NCBI RefSeq assembly: GCF_902459725.1
Contig: NZ_CABPSH010000001.1
Span: forward strand, 496,001 to 560,000
Direction of reading: 5' to 3'
Length of the DNA stretch: 64,000 nucleotides
DNA from: Pandoraea eparura
GTDB taxonomy: Bacteria; Pseudomonadota; Gammaproteobacteria; Burkholderiales; Burkholderiaceae
The notes below the pieces were generated by a model. That model searched no databases. It saw only the letters and a list, made by a program, of their open reading frames with translations, and was not told the DNA's origin. Position numbers and translations under genes: made by a program. Shown piece by piece: positions 8,014 to 17,698 of this stretch; the stretch's first letter is position 1; each line of letters starts with the position of its first letter.

Positions 8014-8042
8014 AAAAAGAAAAAGCCCTGACAAGTCAGGGC
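8014..8042 (-). terminator. terminator after tRNA-Cys
   Basis: An 8-bp stem, gccctgac / gtcagggc, with a 2-nt top is followed on the minus strand by TTTTTCTTTTT. It lies 11 bp beyond the tRNA-Cys 3' end and closes the pgsA-tRNA-Gly-tRNA-Cys transcript. Confidence 0.9.
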
Positions 8043-8052
8043 TTTTGAATTT

Positions 8053-8126
8053 TGGAGGCGGGAGTCGGAATCGAACCGGCGTACACGGCTTTGCAGGCCG
8101 CTGCATGACCACTCTGCCATCCCGCC
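8053..8126 (-). tRNA. tRNA-Cys (GCA anticodon)
   Basis: 74 nt including an encoded CCA. The acceptor stem pairs GGCGGGA with TCCCGCC; the anticodon loop reads CTGCAAA, anticodon GCA; the T-loop is GGTTCGATTCC. It follows tRNA-Gly on the same strand, an arrangement common behind pgsA in proteobacteria. Confidence 0.97.
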
Positions 8127-8205
8127 ATTGGGATATGCCGCATTGTAACCGCTCGCTGTTGCCATCGAGGGCGCCCGTCGGATCGATCGCCGTGGGCTTT
8201 TCGGC

Positions 8206-8231
8206 AAATAAAAAGGGAAGCCAGGCTTCCC
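8206..8231 (-). terminator. hairpin with T-tract between tRNA-Gly and tRNA-Cys
   Basis: gggaagcc / ggcttccc forms an 8-bp near-palindrome, followed on the minus strand by TTTTTATTT. It lies 9 bp behind tRNA-Gly, so part of the transcripts may stop before tRNA-Cys. It may alternatively act mainly as a processing signal. Confidence 0.75.
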
Positions 8232-8239
8232 TCTGGATT

Positions 8240-8315
8240 TGGAGCGGGAGACGAGTCTCGAACTCGCGACCTCAACCTTGGCAAGGTTGCGCTCTACCAA
8301 CTGAGCTACTCCCGC
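8240..8315 (-). tRNA. tRNA-Gly (GCC anticodon)
   Basis: 76 nt including CCA. The acceptor stem is GCGGGAG / CTCCCGC, the D-arm has AGCTCAGTTGGTAGAGC, the anticodon loop is TTGCCAA (GCC), and the T-arm contains GAGTTCGAGACTC. It is located behind pgsA. Confidence 0.97.
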
Positions 8316-8492
8316 ATTGTCATGCGTACTACCAATCCAACCGCTTCTTAAAACTTCGCTGCCGGGCTAGCGCCGTAGCAGCGAGAAGGAGATTATGTCC
8401 AAACCAGGATTCAGTGTCAAGCACCTGCACTGAAAATATGTGAAGATTTTTCTCCGCCACCGCGCAAATCCCGCGCCTTCAGGCCCTTATGC

Positions 8493-9086
8493 TCACATCT
8501 TGCCCGCGCCGCGTTCGCGAATCTGCGGCCACGCGCGGCGCAGATAATACAGCATCGACCACAAGGTGAGAATTGCCGCCACGTAGATCAGCCACGTTCC
8601 CCAGAACCGCGAGTCGATGCGCCATCCCCCCCAGGCCACCGTGCCGTTGAACAGCAACAACGGAATCGCCACCATCTGCGCCGCTGTCTTGACCTTGCCC
8701 AACTGATGCACCGCCACGCTGCGCGACGCGCCAATCTGCGCCATCCACTCACGCAACGCCGAAATCGTAATCTCCCGGCCAATGATGATCAACGCCACCA
8801 ACGCATTGATCCGCCCCATCTGCAACAGCATCAGCAGCGCCGCCGCCACCATCAGCTTGTCCGCCACCGGATCGAGGAACGCCCCAAACGCTGACGTCTG
8901 ATTCCAGCGCCGCGCCAGAAACCCGTCGAACCAGTCGGTCAGCGCCGCCAATATGAACACGCCGCTCGCCACCCAATTCATCTCGACTGGCGACAGCCAG
9001 GTCGTCGGCAGGTAATAGACGCCGACCACCAGCGGGATCAGCACGATCCGGAGCCAGGTCAGAAAGATGGGGACGTTAAAAGGCAT
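8493..9086 (-). CDS. pgsA: CDP-diacylglycerol-glycerol-3-phosphate 3-phosphatidyltransferase
   Basis: 197 residues, inner membrane. The enzyme makes phosphatidylglycerophosphate, the committed step to phosphatidylglycerol and cardiolipin. The CDP-alcohol phosphotransferase signature D-x2-DG-x2-AR-x8-G-x3-D-x3-D is complete: DWFDGFLARR ... GAFLDPVADK. Several hydrophobic segments follow. The start at 9086 (MPFNVPIFLTWLRI) matches the family N terminus; the frame stays open upstream without homology. The pgsA-tRNA-Gly-tRNA-Cys order is conserved, but here uvrC is separated from pgsA by an oppositely oriented channel gene. Confidence 0.96.
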   Translation of the reverse strand: MPFNVPIFLTWLRIVLIPLVVGVYYLPTTWLSPVEMNWVASGVFILAALTDWFDGFLARRWNQTSAFGAFLDPVADKLMVAAALLMLLQMGRINALVALIIIGREITISALREWMAQIGASRSVAVHQLGKVKTAAQMVAIPLLLFNGTVAWGGWRIDSRFWGTWLIYVAAILTLWSMLYYLRRAWPQIRERGAGKM

Positions 9087-9205
9087 GGCAGCATGAGTTC
9101 GGCAAACGGCGGTCGACACACGGCGCGCTCGGCAGCCGTACCAGACCCGCATTGTGCCGTGTCTGCCCCGCAGCGACAAGGCCGAGGCCCCGCGCAGCGG
9201 TTGAC

Positions 9206-10489
9206 ATGTGCGCCGGTGTGCCCCTATCTTGCTTGCAACCCTCCGCCATTCGCGCCGATCTCGTGAAACTGCCCTGGCCCCTGCCCGCACCGCGACGACC
9301 GCTGTTGCCCCCCCACATCCTCATCGCGGCACTGGTCGGGATGGATGGTCTCCTGCTCGTCGCGTCCGTGCTGCTGCGCGTGCCAGGCTCATTGCTCATG
9401 GATCTCTTCGTGCACGGTGACCTCTCGGCGCTCGGGCGCATCGAAGCCAGTCACCTGCCCCGGCTGCTCTTCGGATTGAACGCCATCGAGCGCATCGACT
9501 TCTCGCACCTGCCCCGCGCGCTCGCCGGCCTGACACTCGTTGCGCTCGCTTGCGGACTCGTCATCCGCGCGCGCACCGCCTGGGCCTTCACGCTCGTCAT
9601 GCTCGTGCTGGCCGCTGCCATCAATTTCCACCTGAACATCCGCTTTGACCTGATGTTCGCGCTCTCGCTCGCGTGCATTGCGCTGCTGCTCTGGTATTGG
9701 CGCGAATTCGACCGCGTGAGCTTCGCTGCCGCCACGCTCTACACGCTGGTGGCGGCGTTCGCGTTGCTCGTCTACGCCACATTCGGCACGATGTACCTCG
9801 GCCACGAGTTCGTGCCGCCCGTCACCGACCTGGCCACGGCGTTCTACTTCTCCATCGTCACGATGGCGACCGTCGGCTACGGCGACATCGTGCCGCAAAG
9901 CACCGATGCGCGACTCTTCACCGCGTCGCTCATCATTTTCGGGATCAGTGTGTTCGCGACGTCACTGACCGTCGTCATCGGCCCGCTCGTCGGCGGCAAC
10001 CTTAGGAAAATTCTCTCGGGGAGGTTCACACACGTGATCCGCAAGAACCACTTCATCGTGGCCGGCGCCTCGCCGCTCGCCATCAATGTGCACCATGAAC
10101 TCACCAAGCGCGGCTGGTTGGTGACGGTCATCATCGCGAGCGGCGGGGACAACCCATTTCCGGAAGAAGCGGATGTCGTGCATGGCGACGCCAGCGACAA
10201 CACCGTGCTCACCCAGGCCGGGATCGAACACGCCAAGGCCGTGCTTGCCCTGCGTGCCGACGATTCTGAGAACGCCTTTATCGTGCTCGCCGCGAAGGAG
10301 ATCGCGCCGACGGTGCGCACCATCGCGTCAGTCAATGACAGCAAGCATCTGAGCAAGCTCAAACGGGTTCAGCCCGACATGATTTTCGCGCCGCCCGTCG
10401 TCGGCGGCGAGCTACTCGCCCGGACCTTGTCGGGCGAGACGGTCGACAACGAGACCGTGATGCGCCTGCTGTTCCACGGCGATACGTGA
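9206..10489 (+). CDS. voltage-gated-type potassium channel with RCK/TrkA-N domain
   Basis: About 427 residues. The first half has several hydrophobic helices ending in a pore loop with the K+ selectivity filter TVGYGD (in TMATVGYGDIVPQS). The cytoplasmic second half is an RCK (TrkA-N) domain, HFIVAGASPLAINVHHEL to about PDMIFAPPVVGGELLA. The usual GxGxxG dinucleotide loop reads GASPLA, so ligand binding may be altered. The start is uncertain: ATG at 9206, GTG at 9263 or TTG at 9152, none with a clear ribosome site. The family resembles E. coli Kch. It lies alone on the plus strand between pgsA and uvrC, and its 3' end is part of a 107-bp tandem duplication. Confidence 0.88.
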   Translation: MCAGVPLSCLQPSAIRADLVKLPWPLPAPRRPLLPPHILIAALVGMDGLLLVASVLLRVPGSLLMDLFVHGDLSALGRIEASHLPRLLFGLNAIERIDFSHLPRALAGLTLVALACGLVIRARTAWAFTLVMLVLAAAINFHLNIRFDLMFALSLACIALLLWYWREFDRVSFAAATLYTLVAAFALLVYATFGTMYLGHEFVPPVTDLATAFYFSIVTMATVGYGDIVPQSTDARLFTASLIIFGISVFATSLTVVIGPLVGGNLRKILSGRFTHVIRKNHFIVAGASPLAINVHHELTKRGWLVTVIIASGGDNPFPEEADVVHGDASDNTVLTQAGIEHAKAVLALRADDSENAFIVLAAKEIAPTVRTIASVNDSKHLSKLKRVQPDMIFAPPVVGGELLARTLSGETVDNETVMRLLFHGDT

Positions 10490-10670
10490 AACGCCCCGCG
10501 CGTCAGTGCCGTTGACGGTAGATTTGCACGGCGAATGTCGTCGAGATGCCGTCGCCGCTGGCCATGATGCGCCTGCGATGCCATAGCGGTACGCGAAGCA
10601 CCTCGCGCGTCAGTGCAATTGACGGTAGATTTGCTCGGCCAGCGTCGTCGAGATGCCATCGACGCTGGCC
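10457..10670. repeat. 107-bp tandem duplication spanning the converging channel and uvrC gene ends
   Basis: Copy 1 (about 10457-10563) and copy 2 (about 10564-10670) align without gaps at a constant offset of 107 bp, with roughly 18 mismatches by eye. Copy 1 contains the true end of the channel gene plus a decayed copy of the uvrC end. Copy 2 contains a decayed copy of the channel end plus the true uvrC end. The decayed uvrC end still reads GISTT.A.QIYRQ.H followed by a stop. Confidence 0.85.
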
Positions 10671-13009
10671 AGTTCGTCGACGCTGGCCGACGCCACCCCT
10701 TGCAATCCACCGAACCGCATCAGTAACCGCTGACGGCGCTTCGCCCCGATGCCTTCGATCTCCTCGAGCCGTGAGGTCTGACGCGCCTTTGCACGCTTGG
10801 CCCGCATGCCCGTGATCGCAAATCGGTGCGCCTCGTCGCGGATCTGCGCGATCAGCATCAGCACCGCACTCTCACGTCCCAATTCCAGCGGCGCGCGTCC
10901 ATCGGCAAAGATCAGCGTCTCGAGCCCCACTTTACGGCCCTCGCCCTTCGCCACGCCGACCAACCGGCCAATGTCGATCCCCAGTTCGACGAACACCTGA
11001 CGCGCCACCTCGACCTGTCCCTTGCCGCCGTCGATCAGCACCAATTGCGGCAAATTCGCTTCGCCGTCGGACGCTTCGGTTGCGGCCGACGCACCGCCGG
11101 CATCGGCAGACTCGCCAGCTTGCAGCGCCGCCCCGTCGTCCGACAGCACGCGCGTCTCGGCTTCGGCACGCGCCACATCGGCCGCCACAGACGACGGATC
11201 GGCCGCATCGCTCACGTGCGCGGCAGCCGCTTCCATCAAGCGGCCATAGCGGCGCGTAAGCACCTGGCGCATCGCCGCATAGTCGTCGCCCGGCGTAATG
11301 CCCGCGATGTTGTAGCGCCGGTATTCGCTCGTCTGCATCTTGTGATGATGGAACACCACGCACGACGCCTGCGTCGCCTCGCCTTGGGTGTGGCTGATGT
11401 CGAAGCATTCCACCCGCAGGCGCGCCGGATCGTCGATGTCGAGCCCGATCGTTTGCACCAGCTCGCGCGTGCGGGCCTGTTGGCTGCCCTGCTCCGTCAA
11501 CAGGCGCGTGAGCGCAAGCTGCGCGCCCTGCAGCGCCATGTCGAGCCAGGCGCGCCGTTGTCCCTGCGGTTGACGCACCATTGCAATGCGCCGCCCCGCC
11601 TGCTCGGACAACGCCGCGAGCAACTCATCGCTCGGCAAGGCATGGCTCACGACCAGCACGGGTGGCACCGACTGTCCCAGGTAGTGCTGCGCGACGAAGG
11701 CTTCGAGCAGACGCGATTCGAGCGATGCCGACGGGGTGTCCGACGGTATGTCGTTGGCAATCTCGTCGGCTGCGGGAGCCGCATCGTTCACGTTGGGCTC
11801 GGACGTTGCCGACGCAAGCGCCGCGTCCTGCTCGAATTCATCCGCAATCCCGCCTTCGACACCGCGCTCCACGTGCGCCGGGAAATACGCCTTGTCGCCA
11901 AGGTGGCGTCCGCCACGCACCATCGCGAGATTCACACACGCGCGGCCGCCCGCGTACGCGACAGCGAGAATATCGGCGTCGACGTCCCCGGCGGTCTCGA
12001 CGGACTGCTGCTGGAGCACGCCCGAGAGCGCCTGCATCTGATTGCGCACCACGGCGGCCTGCTCGAACTGGAGCGCCTCGGCGTACGCCATCATCTTCGC
12101 TTCGAGCGCGCTCAGGACTTCTTTCTGACGTCCCGACAGAAACGCCGCCGCGTTGCTCACATCGCGCGCGTAGTCTTCATCCTGAATGGCGCCGACACAC
12201 GGCGCGCTGCACCGCTCGATCTGGTGCAACAGGCACGGACGCGTGCGGTTCGTGAAGACGGAGTCCTCGCAGGTGCGCAACTGGAACACCTTCTGCAGGA
12301 TCTGAATGCTCTCGCGCACGGCCCACGCGCTGGGGAATGGGCCGAAATACTGTCCACGACGATCCACCGAGCCGCGGTAATACGCCATGCGCGGATATTT
12401 GTGCTGCGTGAGCTTGAGAAACGGATACGACTTGTCGTCGCGAAACAGGATGTTGTAGCGCGGATGCAGCGCCTTGATCAGATTGTTCTCAAGCAGCAGC
12501 GCCTCGGTTTCCGAGCGCGTGACGGTCGTCTCCAGCTTGGCGATGCGCGCGACCATCAGCGCGATGCGCGGCGAAAGCTGCGTCTTGTTGAAGTAGCTCG
12601 ACACGCGCTTCTTCAGATTGCGTGCCTTGCCGACGTACAGCACGCTGCCCGTCGCGTCGTAGTAGCGATAGACGCCGGGCAGGTTCGGCAACTGGGCGAG
12701 TGCCTTGCGAGCGTCGAACGCCGCACGCTCGGGCGGCGTCTGCGTCGAGGGCGGAGCAACCTCCGCGGCTGAGGCGGTAGCTTTGGTGGCTTTGGTGGTT
12801 TTGGTGGCTTTGGTAGCGGCGACGGTGGCCGCGTTATCGGTAGCGGTGGTCTCGGAGGCTCCGGTGGTCTCGGTGGCTCCGGTGGCTCCGGTGGCTCCGG
12901 TGGCTGCGGTGGTGGCTGTGGCAGCCGTGCCAGTCGTGGCGGACCTGGCGTTGCGGGGCTTGCGCGGCGGCGGGACGTCGTGGGCGTCTTCGGTCATGAA
13001 CTCTGGCAT
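10610..13009 (-). CDS. uvrC: UvrABC system protein C (excinuclease subunit), with low-complexity insertions
   Basis: 799 residues against about 610 for typical UvrC. Nucleotide excision repair nuclease making both incisions. The GIY-YIG nuclease domain begins near residue 108 (LPGVYRYY ... [12 protein letters not shown]). The UVR domain lies near 298-330, the RNase H-like domain starts near 525 ([14 protein letters not shown]), and paired helix-hairpin-helix motifs close the protein ([15 protein letters not shown]). Extra sequence is an Ala/Thr/Gly-rich N terminus (about 20-105) and acidic Ala-rich insertions near 385-428 and 598-652, between domains. The start at 13009 is tentative; ATG at 12997 is also possible. 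It is convergent with the channel gene. Confidence 0.95.
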   Translation of the reverse strand: MPEFMTEDAHDVPPPRKPRNARSATTGTAATATTAATGATGATGATETTGASETTATDNAATVAATKATKTTKATKATASAAEVAPPSTQTPPERAAFDARKALAQLPNLPGVYRYYDATGSVLYVGKARNLKKRVSSYFNKTQLSPRIALMVARIAKLETTVTRSETEALLLENNLIKALHPRYNILFRDDKSYPFLKLTQHKYPRMAYYRGSVDRRGQYFGPFPSAWAVRESIQILQKVFQLRTCEDSVFTNRTRPCLLHQIERCSAPCVGAIQDEDYARDVSNAAAFLSGRQKEVLSALEAKMMAYAEALQFEQAAVVRNQMQALSGVLQQQSVETAGDVDADILAVAYAGGRACVNLAMVRGGRHLGDKAYFPAHVERGVEGGIADEFEQDAALASATSEPNVNDAAPAADEIANDIPSDTPSASLESRLLEAFVAQHYLGQSVPPVLVVSHALPSDELLAALSEQAGRRIAMVRQPQGQRRAWLDMALQGAQLALTRLLTEQGSQQARTRELVQTIGLDIDDPARLRVECFDISHTQGEATQASCVVFHHHKMQTSEYRRYNIAGITPGDDYAAMRQVLTRRYGRLMEAAAAHVSDAADPSSVAADVARAEAETRVLSDDGAALQAGESADAGGASAATEASDGEANLPQLVLIDGGKGQVEVARQVFVELGIDIGRLVGVAKGEGRKVGLETLIFADGRAPLELGRESAVLMLIAQIRDEAHRFAITGMRAKRAKARQTSRLEEIEGIGAKRRQRLLMRFGGLQGVASASVDELASVDGISTTLAEQIYRQLH
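12781..12928. repeat. 9-bp repeats in the uvrC N-terminal coding region
   Basis: Plus-strand units ctttggtgg (12781-12816) and ggctccggt/ggtctcggt (12839-12928) recur every 9 bp, with a short irregular part between. They encode the Ala-Thr-Gly and Thr-Lys-Ala rich N-terminal tail of UvrC. Because the period is divisible by three, copy-number change would keep the frame. Confidence 0.85.
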
Positions 13010-13143
13010 CGGAGCGTCCCGGCGGCGAAACCGTGCGGTCGCGGCCGCTCGCACACCATGCGCGAAGGCAACGTCGCACATCGCAGGCGGGCTCGCAGGG
13101 ACTAGAATCCGAAGTTTAGACCAATCCGCGTCGCCGCTTCTCA

Positions 13144-14391
13144 ATGTCCCTGCCCACTTCCGCCTCTCCCGCCGCCAGCGCCCTGCCCCTCGTGCCACGC
13201 TGCGACCTGTTCTGCACCGTCGTGGACAATTTCGGTGACATCGGTGTGTGCTGGCGGCTCGCGCGGCAACTCGTGCGCGAACACGGCTGGTCGGTGCGGC
13301 TGTGGGTCGACGATCTCGCGAGCTTTCGGCACCTGCGTCCCGACCTCGATGCCTCGCTGGCTCGGCAACGCTGCGATGGTGTGGAGGTGCGCCGCTGGGA
13401 TGCCGACTTCGGCCCGATCACCGACGACAATGCACCGGGCGATATCGTCATCGAAGCATTTGCCTGCCAGATTCCCGACGCCTGCGTTCAGGCGATGCAT
13501 GCGCGCAAGCTGGCGGGCAACCCACCGGTCTGGATCAACCTCGAGTACCTGAGCGCCGAAGATTGGGTCGAGGGATGTCATCTGCAAAAATCGCTACATC
13601 CGCAACTGGGGCTCGTCAAAACGTTCTTCTTCCCGGGCTTCACGGAACGCACGGGCGGGCTTGCGCGAGAGCGGGAGCTATTCTCGCGGCGAGACGCTTT
13701 CCTGGCGTCCCCCGAGCTTCGCGACGCCTGGTGGCAGCGCACGCTCGGACTGCCGGCGGCCCCGAAGGGCGCGTTGGTCGTATCGCTCTTCGCCTATGAA
13801 AATGTCGCGCTGCCCGCGTTGCTGGCCCAGTGGGCCGCCAGTCAGACGCCCATCGTCTGCCTGGTGCCGCAAGGTCGCGTTGCCCCGTTGGTCGGGGCGT
13901 GGTTTGGCCGCGAGGCGCTCGCGCCGCGCGAATGCGCAACGCAGGGTGCGCTGACGGTGTACGGGCTGCCGTTCGTTCCGCAAGTCGAGTTCGACGCGCT
14001 GTTGTGGGCGTGCGATCTCAATTTCGTGCGTGGGGAAGATTCATTCGTGCGCGCGCAATGGGCGGCGAAACCGCTCGTCTGGCATATCTACCCGCAAGAC
14101 GACAACGCCCACCACGTAAAGCTCGACGCGTTTCTCGACCGGTACCTGCGAGATCGGCCCGGGCCCGCCGACACGCCGGACGCCAGGCCGCTGGCGCGCG
14201 ACGCACGCGAGGCGCTGCGCACCTTCTGGCATCTCTGGAACGGCTACGCCAGCACGCCGCCCGACTGGCCGGCGCTGGCCGCCGCACTGCCCGCACTGAC
14301 TCGCCACGCCCAAGCGTGGGCGAGCGCGCAGGCGGGCCTGCCGGACCTCGCGCGACAGTTGGCAAGCTTCACCGAAAATCAGGTAAAATAG
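13144..14391 (+). CDS. earP: EarP, EF-P arginine rhamnosyltransferase
   Basis: 415 residues, DUF2331 family. EarP transfers rhamnose from TDP-rhamnose to Arg32 of elongation factor P, activating it for rescue of polyproline stalls. The conserved pair of aspartates is present as Asp28 and Asp32 in [18 protein letters not shown]. Later family blocks are [11 protein letters not shown]-like ([15 protein letters not shown]), [13 protein letters not shown] and [18 protein letters not shown]. It is directly upstream of efp on the same strand. The EF-P here has Arg, not Lys, at position 32, in agreement. Confidence 0.96.
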   Translation: MSLPTSASPAASALPLVPRCDLFCTVVDNFGDIGVCWRLARQLVREHGWSVRLWVDDLASFRHLRPDLDASLARQRCDGVEVRRWDADFGPITDDNAPGDIVIEAFACQIPDACVQAMHARKLAGNPPVWINLEYLSAEDWVEGCHLQKSLHPQLGLVKTFFFPGFTERTGGLARERELFSRRDAFLASPELRDAWWQRTLGLPAAPKGALVVSLFAYENVALPALLAQWAASQTPIVCLVPQGRVAPLVGAWFGREALAPRECATQGALTVYGLPFVPQVEFDALLWACDLNFVRGEDSFVRAQWAAKPLVWHIYPQDDNAHHVKLDAFLDRYLRDRPGPADTPDARPLARDAREALRTFWHLWNGYASTPPDWPALAAALPALTRHAQAWASAQAGLPDLARQLASFTENQVK

Positions 14392-14530
14392 CTGGTTTTT
14401 CAACGCTTTGCTGCTGAACCTGCTGCACCGGACCGTTTCCAGGCGGGCGCGGGAATCAAGCGGCGAATGGGCGTATGGAAGCGCTCAACAAGCGGCAAAT
14501 CGCTTATTTCGTCACAGGATCTCGTTTTTT

Positions 14531-15088
14531 ATGAAAACCGCTCAAGAACTCCGCGTCGGTAACGTCGTCATGATCGACGGTGAGCCCAATGTCGTGCTGA
14601 AGACCGAATACGTCAAGTCGGGTCGTAACTCCAGCGTCGTCAAGATGAAGTACAAGAAGCTGATGGGCGAAGGCCGCGGCGAATTCGCCTACAAGGCGGA
14701 CGACAAGTTCGACGTCGTTGTGCTCGACAAGAAGGAAGTCACCTACTCGTACTTCGCCGACCCGATGTACGTGTTCATGGACGCCGACTACAACCAGTAC
14801 GAAGTCGAAGCCGAAAACATGGGCGACGCGATCAAGTACCTGGAAGACGGCATGCAGTGCGAAGTCGTTTTCTACAATGAAAAGGCCATCTCGGTCGACC
14901 TGCCGACCTCGCTCGTGCGCGTTGTGGAATACACCGAACCGGCCGTCAAGGGCGATACGTCGTCGGGCCGCGTGCTGAAGAACGCCAAGATCAACGATCT
15001 TCTGGAAATCCAGGTGCCGCTGTTCGTCAACACCGGCGACAAGATCGAAATCGATACGCGTACCGACGAGTACCGCAGCCGCGTCTAA
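14531..15088 (+). CDS. efp: translation elongation factor P, arginine type
   Basis: 185 residues with three beta-barrel domains. EF-P binds between the P and E sites and relieves ribosome stalling at consecutive prolines. The modified loop reads [10 protein letters not shown] with Arg32 at its tip, the rhamnosylation target of EarP. The C-terminal signature [20 protein letters not shown] is complete. The start at 14531 gives [11 protein letters not shown]. There are 139 bp between earP and efp; a TAAAAT element overlaps the earP stop and might allow separate transcription. A terminator follows 62 bp after the stop. Confidence 0.98.
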   Translation: MKTAQELRVGNVVMIDGEPNVVLKTEYVKSGRNSSVVKMKYKKLMGEGRGEFAYKADDKFDVVVLDKKEVTYSYFADPMYVFMDADYNQYEVEAENMGDAIKYLEDGMQCEVVFYNEKAISVDLPTSLVRVVEYTEPAVKGDTSSGRVLKNAKINDLLEIQVPLFVNTGDKIEIDTRTDEYRSRV

Positions 15089-15150
15089 GCGATTGCGACA
15101 CCGCCCGCGCCGTCCACGGACGACGCGGCGCGATGCGATTGCCAGACAAC

Positions 15151-15190
15151 AAAAAAGCGCTCTTCCCGTCAGGGTCGAGCGCTTTTTGTT
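15151..15190 (+). terminator. efp Rho-independent terminator
   Basis: aaaagcgctc and gagcgctttt pair around a loop of about 13 nt, followed by TTTTTGTTT. A-rich sequence on the other side makes it potentially bidirectional, but nagZ ends 130 bp further on. Confidence 0.9.
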
Positions 15191-15230
15191 TGGCGGGCGC
15201 GTCGCGGGAGGCCGGGCATCTGGCCGACTT

Positions 15231-15304
15231 GTCCTTGCCCGTCCTTATGCGTCCTTATGCGTCCTTACGTACGCGTCCTGGTGCGTTCTGGTGCGTCCTC
15301 ACCC
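15231..15304. repeat. 10-bp tandem array (unit gtccttatgc)
   Basis: Seven units of 10 bp (one with a 4-bp insertion): gtccttgccc, gtccttatgc twice, gtccttacgt, gtcctggtgc, gttctggtgc and gtcctcaccc. It lies between the efp terminator and the nagZ stop codon. Confidence 0.85.
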
Positions 15305-15322
15305 GCCGAATCCCACGCGGAA

Positions 15323-16357
15323 CTACGCGCCGAACGTCTGCGCGATCAAACGCTTCGCCGCCTGATACTCCGGCTGCGCGAGCATCTTCTCCCAGCCGTG
15401 CACCTTACCGCGGCCCTGCAGATGCTTGATGCGACGCTGCGACGCGGCATCGGGCACCGACGTCATTTCATGCAGCAATCGGTCCGCCTTTTCCGGGCTG
15501 TTGCAGATGAGCACCATGTCACAGCCCGCCGCCATCGCGGCATGCGCCGCCGTCACGACATCGCCCGCCGCGCTCGCGCCCTGCATCGACAGGTCGTCGC
15601 TGAAAATCACGCCGTCGAACGCATACTTGCCGCGCAGGATCTCCTTGAGCCACTTGGCCGAGAACCCCGCCGGGTTCGGATCGACCTGCGGGTAGATCAC
15701 GTGCGCCGGCATGACCGCCGCCAGCGACATGCCGAGCCAGTCATACGGTTGAGCATCGACGCTGAGAATCTCGTCGAGCGAACGCTCATCGATCGGGATC
15801 TCGTGGTGCGAGTCGGCCGCCACGAAACCATGCCCCGGGAAGTGCTTGCCGCAGTTCGCCATGCCGGCGAGGAGCAGACCGTGATTGAGGCTCTTGGCCA
15901 GCATGGCCACCACACGCGGATCGGCGTCGAAGGCGCGGTCGCCGATCACCGCGGACGTCCCGTAGTCGAGATCCAGCACAGGGGTGAAGCTCAGGTCGAT
16001 ATCGCACGCGCGCAACTCTGCCGCCAGCACATAGCCCACGGCCGTCGCCACACGCGTGGCCTGGAACACGTCGTCGTGCCAAAGCTTGCCCAGCTTGCCC
16101 ATCGCGGGCAGATGCGTGAAGCCGTCGGTACGAAAGCGCTGCACACGCCCGCCTTCATGATCGACGGCGATCACGATGTCGTCGCGCACGTCGCGAATCT
16201 GCTTCGTGAGCGCGCACAACTGCGCGCGATCGTCAAAGTTGCGGGCGAACAGGATGACACCCCCGGTCAGCGGATGGTCGATGCGACGGATGTCGTCCTC
16301 GCTGAGGGTCAGCCCGACGACGTCCAGCATCACCGGTCCCGGCCTGCGCTTCGTCAT
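15323..16357 (-). CDS. nagZ: beta-N-acetylhexosaminidase, glycoside hydrolase family 3
   Basis: 344 residues, cytoplasmic. NagZ removes GlcNAc from 1,6-anhydro muropeptides during peptidoglycan recycling, feeding AmpC induction in some species. GH3 motifs: [11 protein letters not shown] near residue 65, the His-containing [14 protein letters not shown], and the nucleophile loop IFSDDLSM. Length is normal. The start codon overlaps the acpS stop (ATGA), so the two are coupled at the end of the pdxJ-acpS-nagZ run. Confidence 0.96.
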   Translation of the reverse strand: MTKRRPGPVMLDVVGLTLSEDDIRRIDHPLTGGVILFARNFDDRAQLCALTKQIRDVRDDIVIAVDHEGGRVQRFRTDGFTHLPAMGKLGKLWHDDVFQATRVATAVGYVLAAELRACDIDLSFTPVLDLDYGTSAVIGDRAFDADPRVVAMLAKSLNHGLLLAGMANCGKHFPGHGFVAADSHHEIPIDERSLDEILSVDAQPYDWLGMSLAAVMPAHVIYPQVDPNPAGFSAKWLKEILRGKYAFDGVIFSDDLSMQGASAAGDVVTAAHAAMAAGCDMVLICNSPEKADRLLHEMTSVPDAASQRRIKHLQGRGKVHGWEKMLAQPEYQAAKRLIAQTFGA

Positions 16358-16899
16358 TGCGTTTTCTCCGATGCAATATTGCGAATGTTGCCTACATTAC
16401 GTGACGCGATCGCGAAGGCGACCGCGTACTCTTTTTCGTCCGTGATCGAAATCTCGATCGACAGTTGTCGCTCGGCCAGCCACTGCACCAACTCGCCCGA
16501 TGCCACCACGACCGGTTTGCCGGACGGCGCGTTGAGCGTTTGCACGGCGCGCCACGTCATCGGCCAGCGCATGCCGAGCCCAATGGCCTTCGACACGGCC
16601 TCCTTCGCGGCGAAGCGCGTGCACAGGTAGGCGAGTCCGCGCACGGCGGATCGGCTCTGACGCGCGTGATAAACCTTGAGTTCCTCGGGCCCCAGCACGC
16701 GCTCGGCGAAGCGCCCATCGGTGCGCGTCATGACGCCGACGACGCGGCTGATCTGGAGGATGTCCGTGCCCACGCCGTAAATGACCGTGGCCCCTGACGC
16801 GGGTGCAACGGCCTGCCCGCCGGTCGGCGGCACGTCGGCAGTCGAAGCTGGCGATGGGGACAAAGGGGACGAAGGCGACGGCAACGTCGGATCGCTCAT
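16354..16899 (-). CDS. acpS: holo-[acyl-carrier-protein] synthase
   Basis: 181 residues; AcpS transfers 4'-phosphopantetheine from CoA to Ser37 of ACP. The catalytic core begins at about residue 40 with [13 protein letters not shown] and includes [13 protein letters not shown], with the Mg-binding Asp and Glu. The first 35-40 residues (Ser/Pro/Ala-rich) are an extension not found in typical 120-130-residue AcpS, encoded partly by period-9 DNA. No in-frame ATG closer to the core was noted. It sits 37 bp behind pdxJ and overlaps nagZ. Confidence 0.95.
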   Translation of the reverse strand: MSDPTLPSPSSPLSPSPASTADVPPTGGQAVAPASGATVIYGVGTDILQISRVVGVMTRTDGRFAERVLGPEELKVYHARQSRSAVRGLAYLCTRFAAKEAVSKAIGLGMRWPMTWRAVQTLNAPSGKPVVVASGELVQWLAERQLSIEISITDEKEYAVAFAIASRNVGNIRNIASEKTQ

Positions 16900-16936
16900 G
16901 GGGCGGCGCCTGATGATGGGATGGGACGGTCGCGAC

Positions 16937-17698
16937 TCAGCCGCGCGCCGCGATGCGGCTTGCGACCATGATGGCCTTCATCTCGCGCACGGCGTTCTCC
17001 CAGCCCGCAAAGAGGGCGTGGGCCACGATCGCGTGTCCGATGTTCAGTTCGGAAATGCCTTCGATGGCGGCGATCGGCTGCACGTTTTCATAATGCAAGC
17101 CGTGCCCGGCGTTGACGCGCAGTCCCAGAGACAGACCAAGGACAACGGCGCGTTCGATGCGCGCAAACTCGGCCTCACGCGTTGCCTCGTCGTGCGCCTG
17201 TGCGTAGCGGCCCGTGTGCAGCTCGACCACCGGCGCGCCCATGCGAGCCGCCGCGCGAATCGGCGCTTCATCCGGATCGATGAACAGCGACACGCGACTG
17301 CCCGCCTCGCCTAGCTGGTGCGTCGCCGCGGCCACGCGGTCGTACAGACCCACGACATCCAGCCCGCCTTCGGTCGTCAGTTCCTGACGACGCTCCGGCA
17401 CCAGGCAGACGTCGTGCGGCTTGACGCGGCACGCAATCGCCAGCATCTCGTCGGTCACGGCACACTCGAGGTTCATGCGCGTGAGCAGCTTGTCGCGCAG
17501 ATTCGTCACATCGTCGTCGCGAATATGGCGACGGTCCTCACGCAGATGCAGCGTGATGACATCGGCCCCCGCCGCTTCGGCCAGCAGCGCCGCCTTGATC
17601 GGGTCGGGATAAGCCGTGCCGCGCGCGTTGCGCACCGTTGCGACGTGATCGATGTTCACCCCGAGGTCGATGGGGTTGCCGTGAAAGAAGAGGCTCAT
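16937..17698 (-). CDS. pdxJ: pyridoxine 5'-phosphate synthase
   Basis: 253 residues, normal length. PdxJ condenses 1-deoxyxylulose 5-phosphate with 3-amino-2-oxopropyl phosphate to give pyridoxine phosphate. The TIM-barrel motifs are intact: [17 protein letters not shown] at the start, [17 protein letters not shown], and [11 protein letters not shown]. The start overlaps the recO stop (ATGA). The recO-pdxJ-acpS order is conserved in proteobacteria. Confidence 0.97.
   Translation of the reverse strand: MSLFFHGNPIDLGVNIDHVATVRNARGTAYPDPIKAALLAEAAGADVITLHLREDRRHIRDDDVTNLRDKLLTRMNLECAVTDEMLAIACRVKPHDVCLVPERRQELTTEGGLDVVGLYDRVAAATHQLGEAGSRVSLFIDPDEAPIRAAARMGAPVVELHTGRYAQAHDEATREAEFARIERAVVLGLSLGLRVNAGHGLHYENVQPIAAIEGISELNIGHAIVAHALFAGWENAVREMKAIMVASRIAARG

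Noticed and set aside
7785-8300. Minus-strand open frame across both tRNA genes
   Set aside because: It runs through tRNA-Cys and tRNA-Gly and their terminators, so it cannot be a protein gene.
13116-13587. Minus-strand frames opposite the start of earP
   Set aside because: No motif and overlapped by EarP, whose N-terminal Asp motif is clear.
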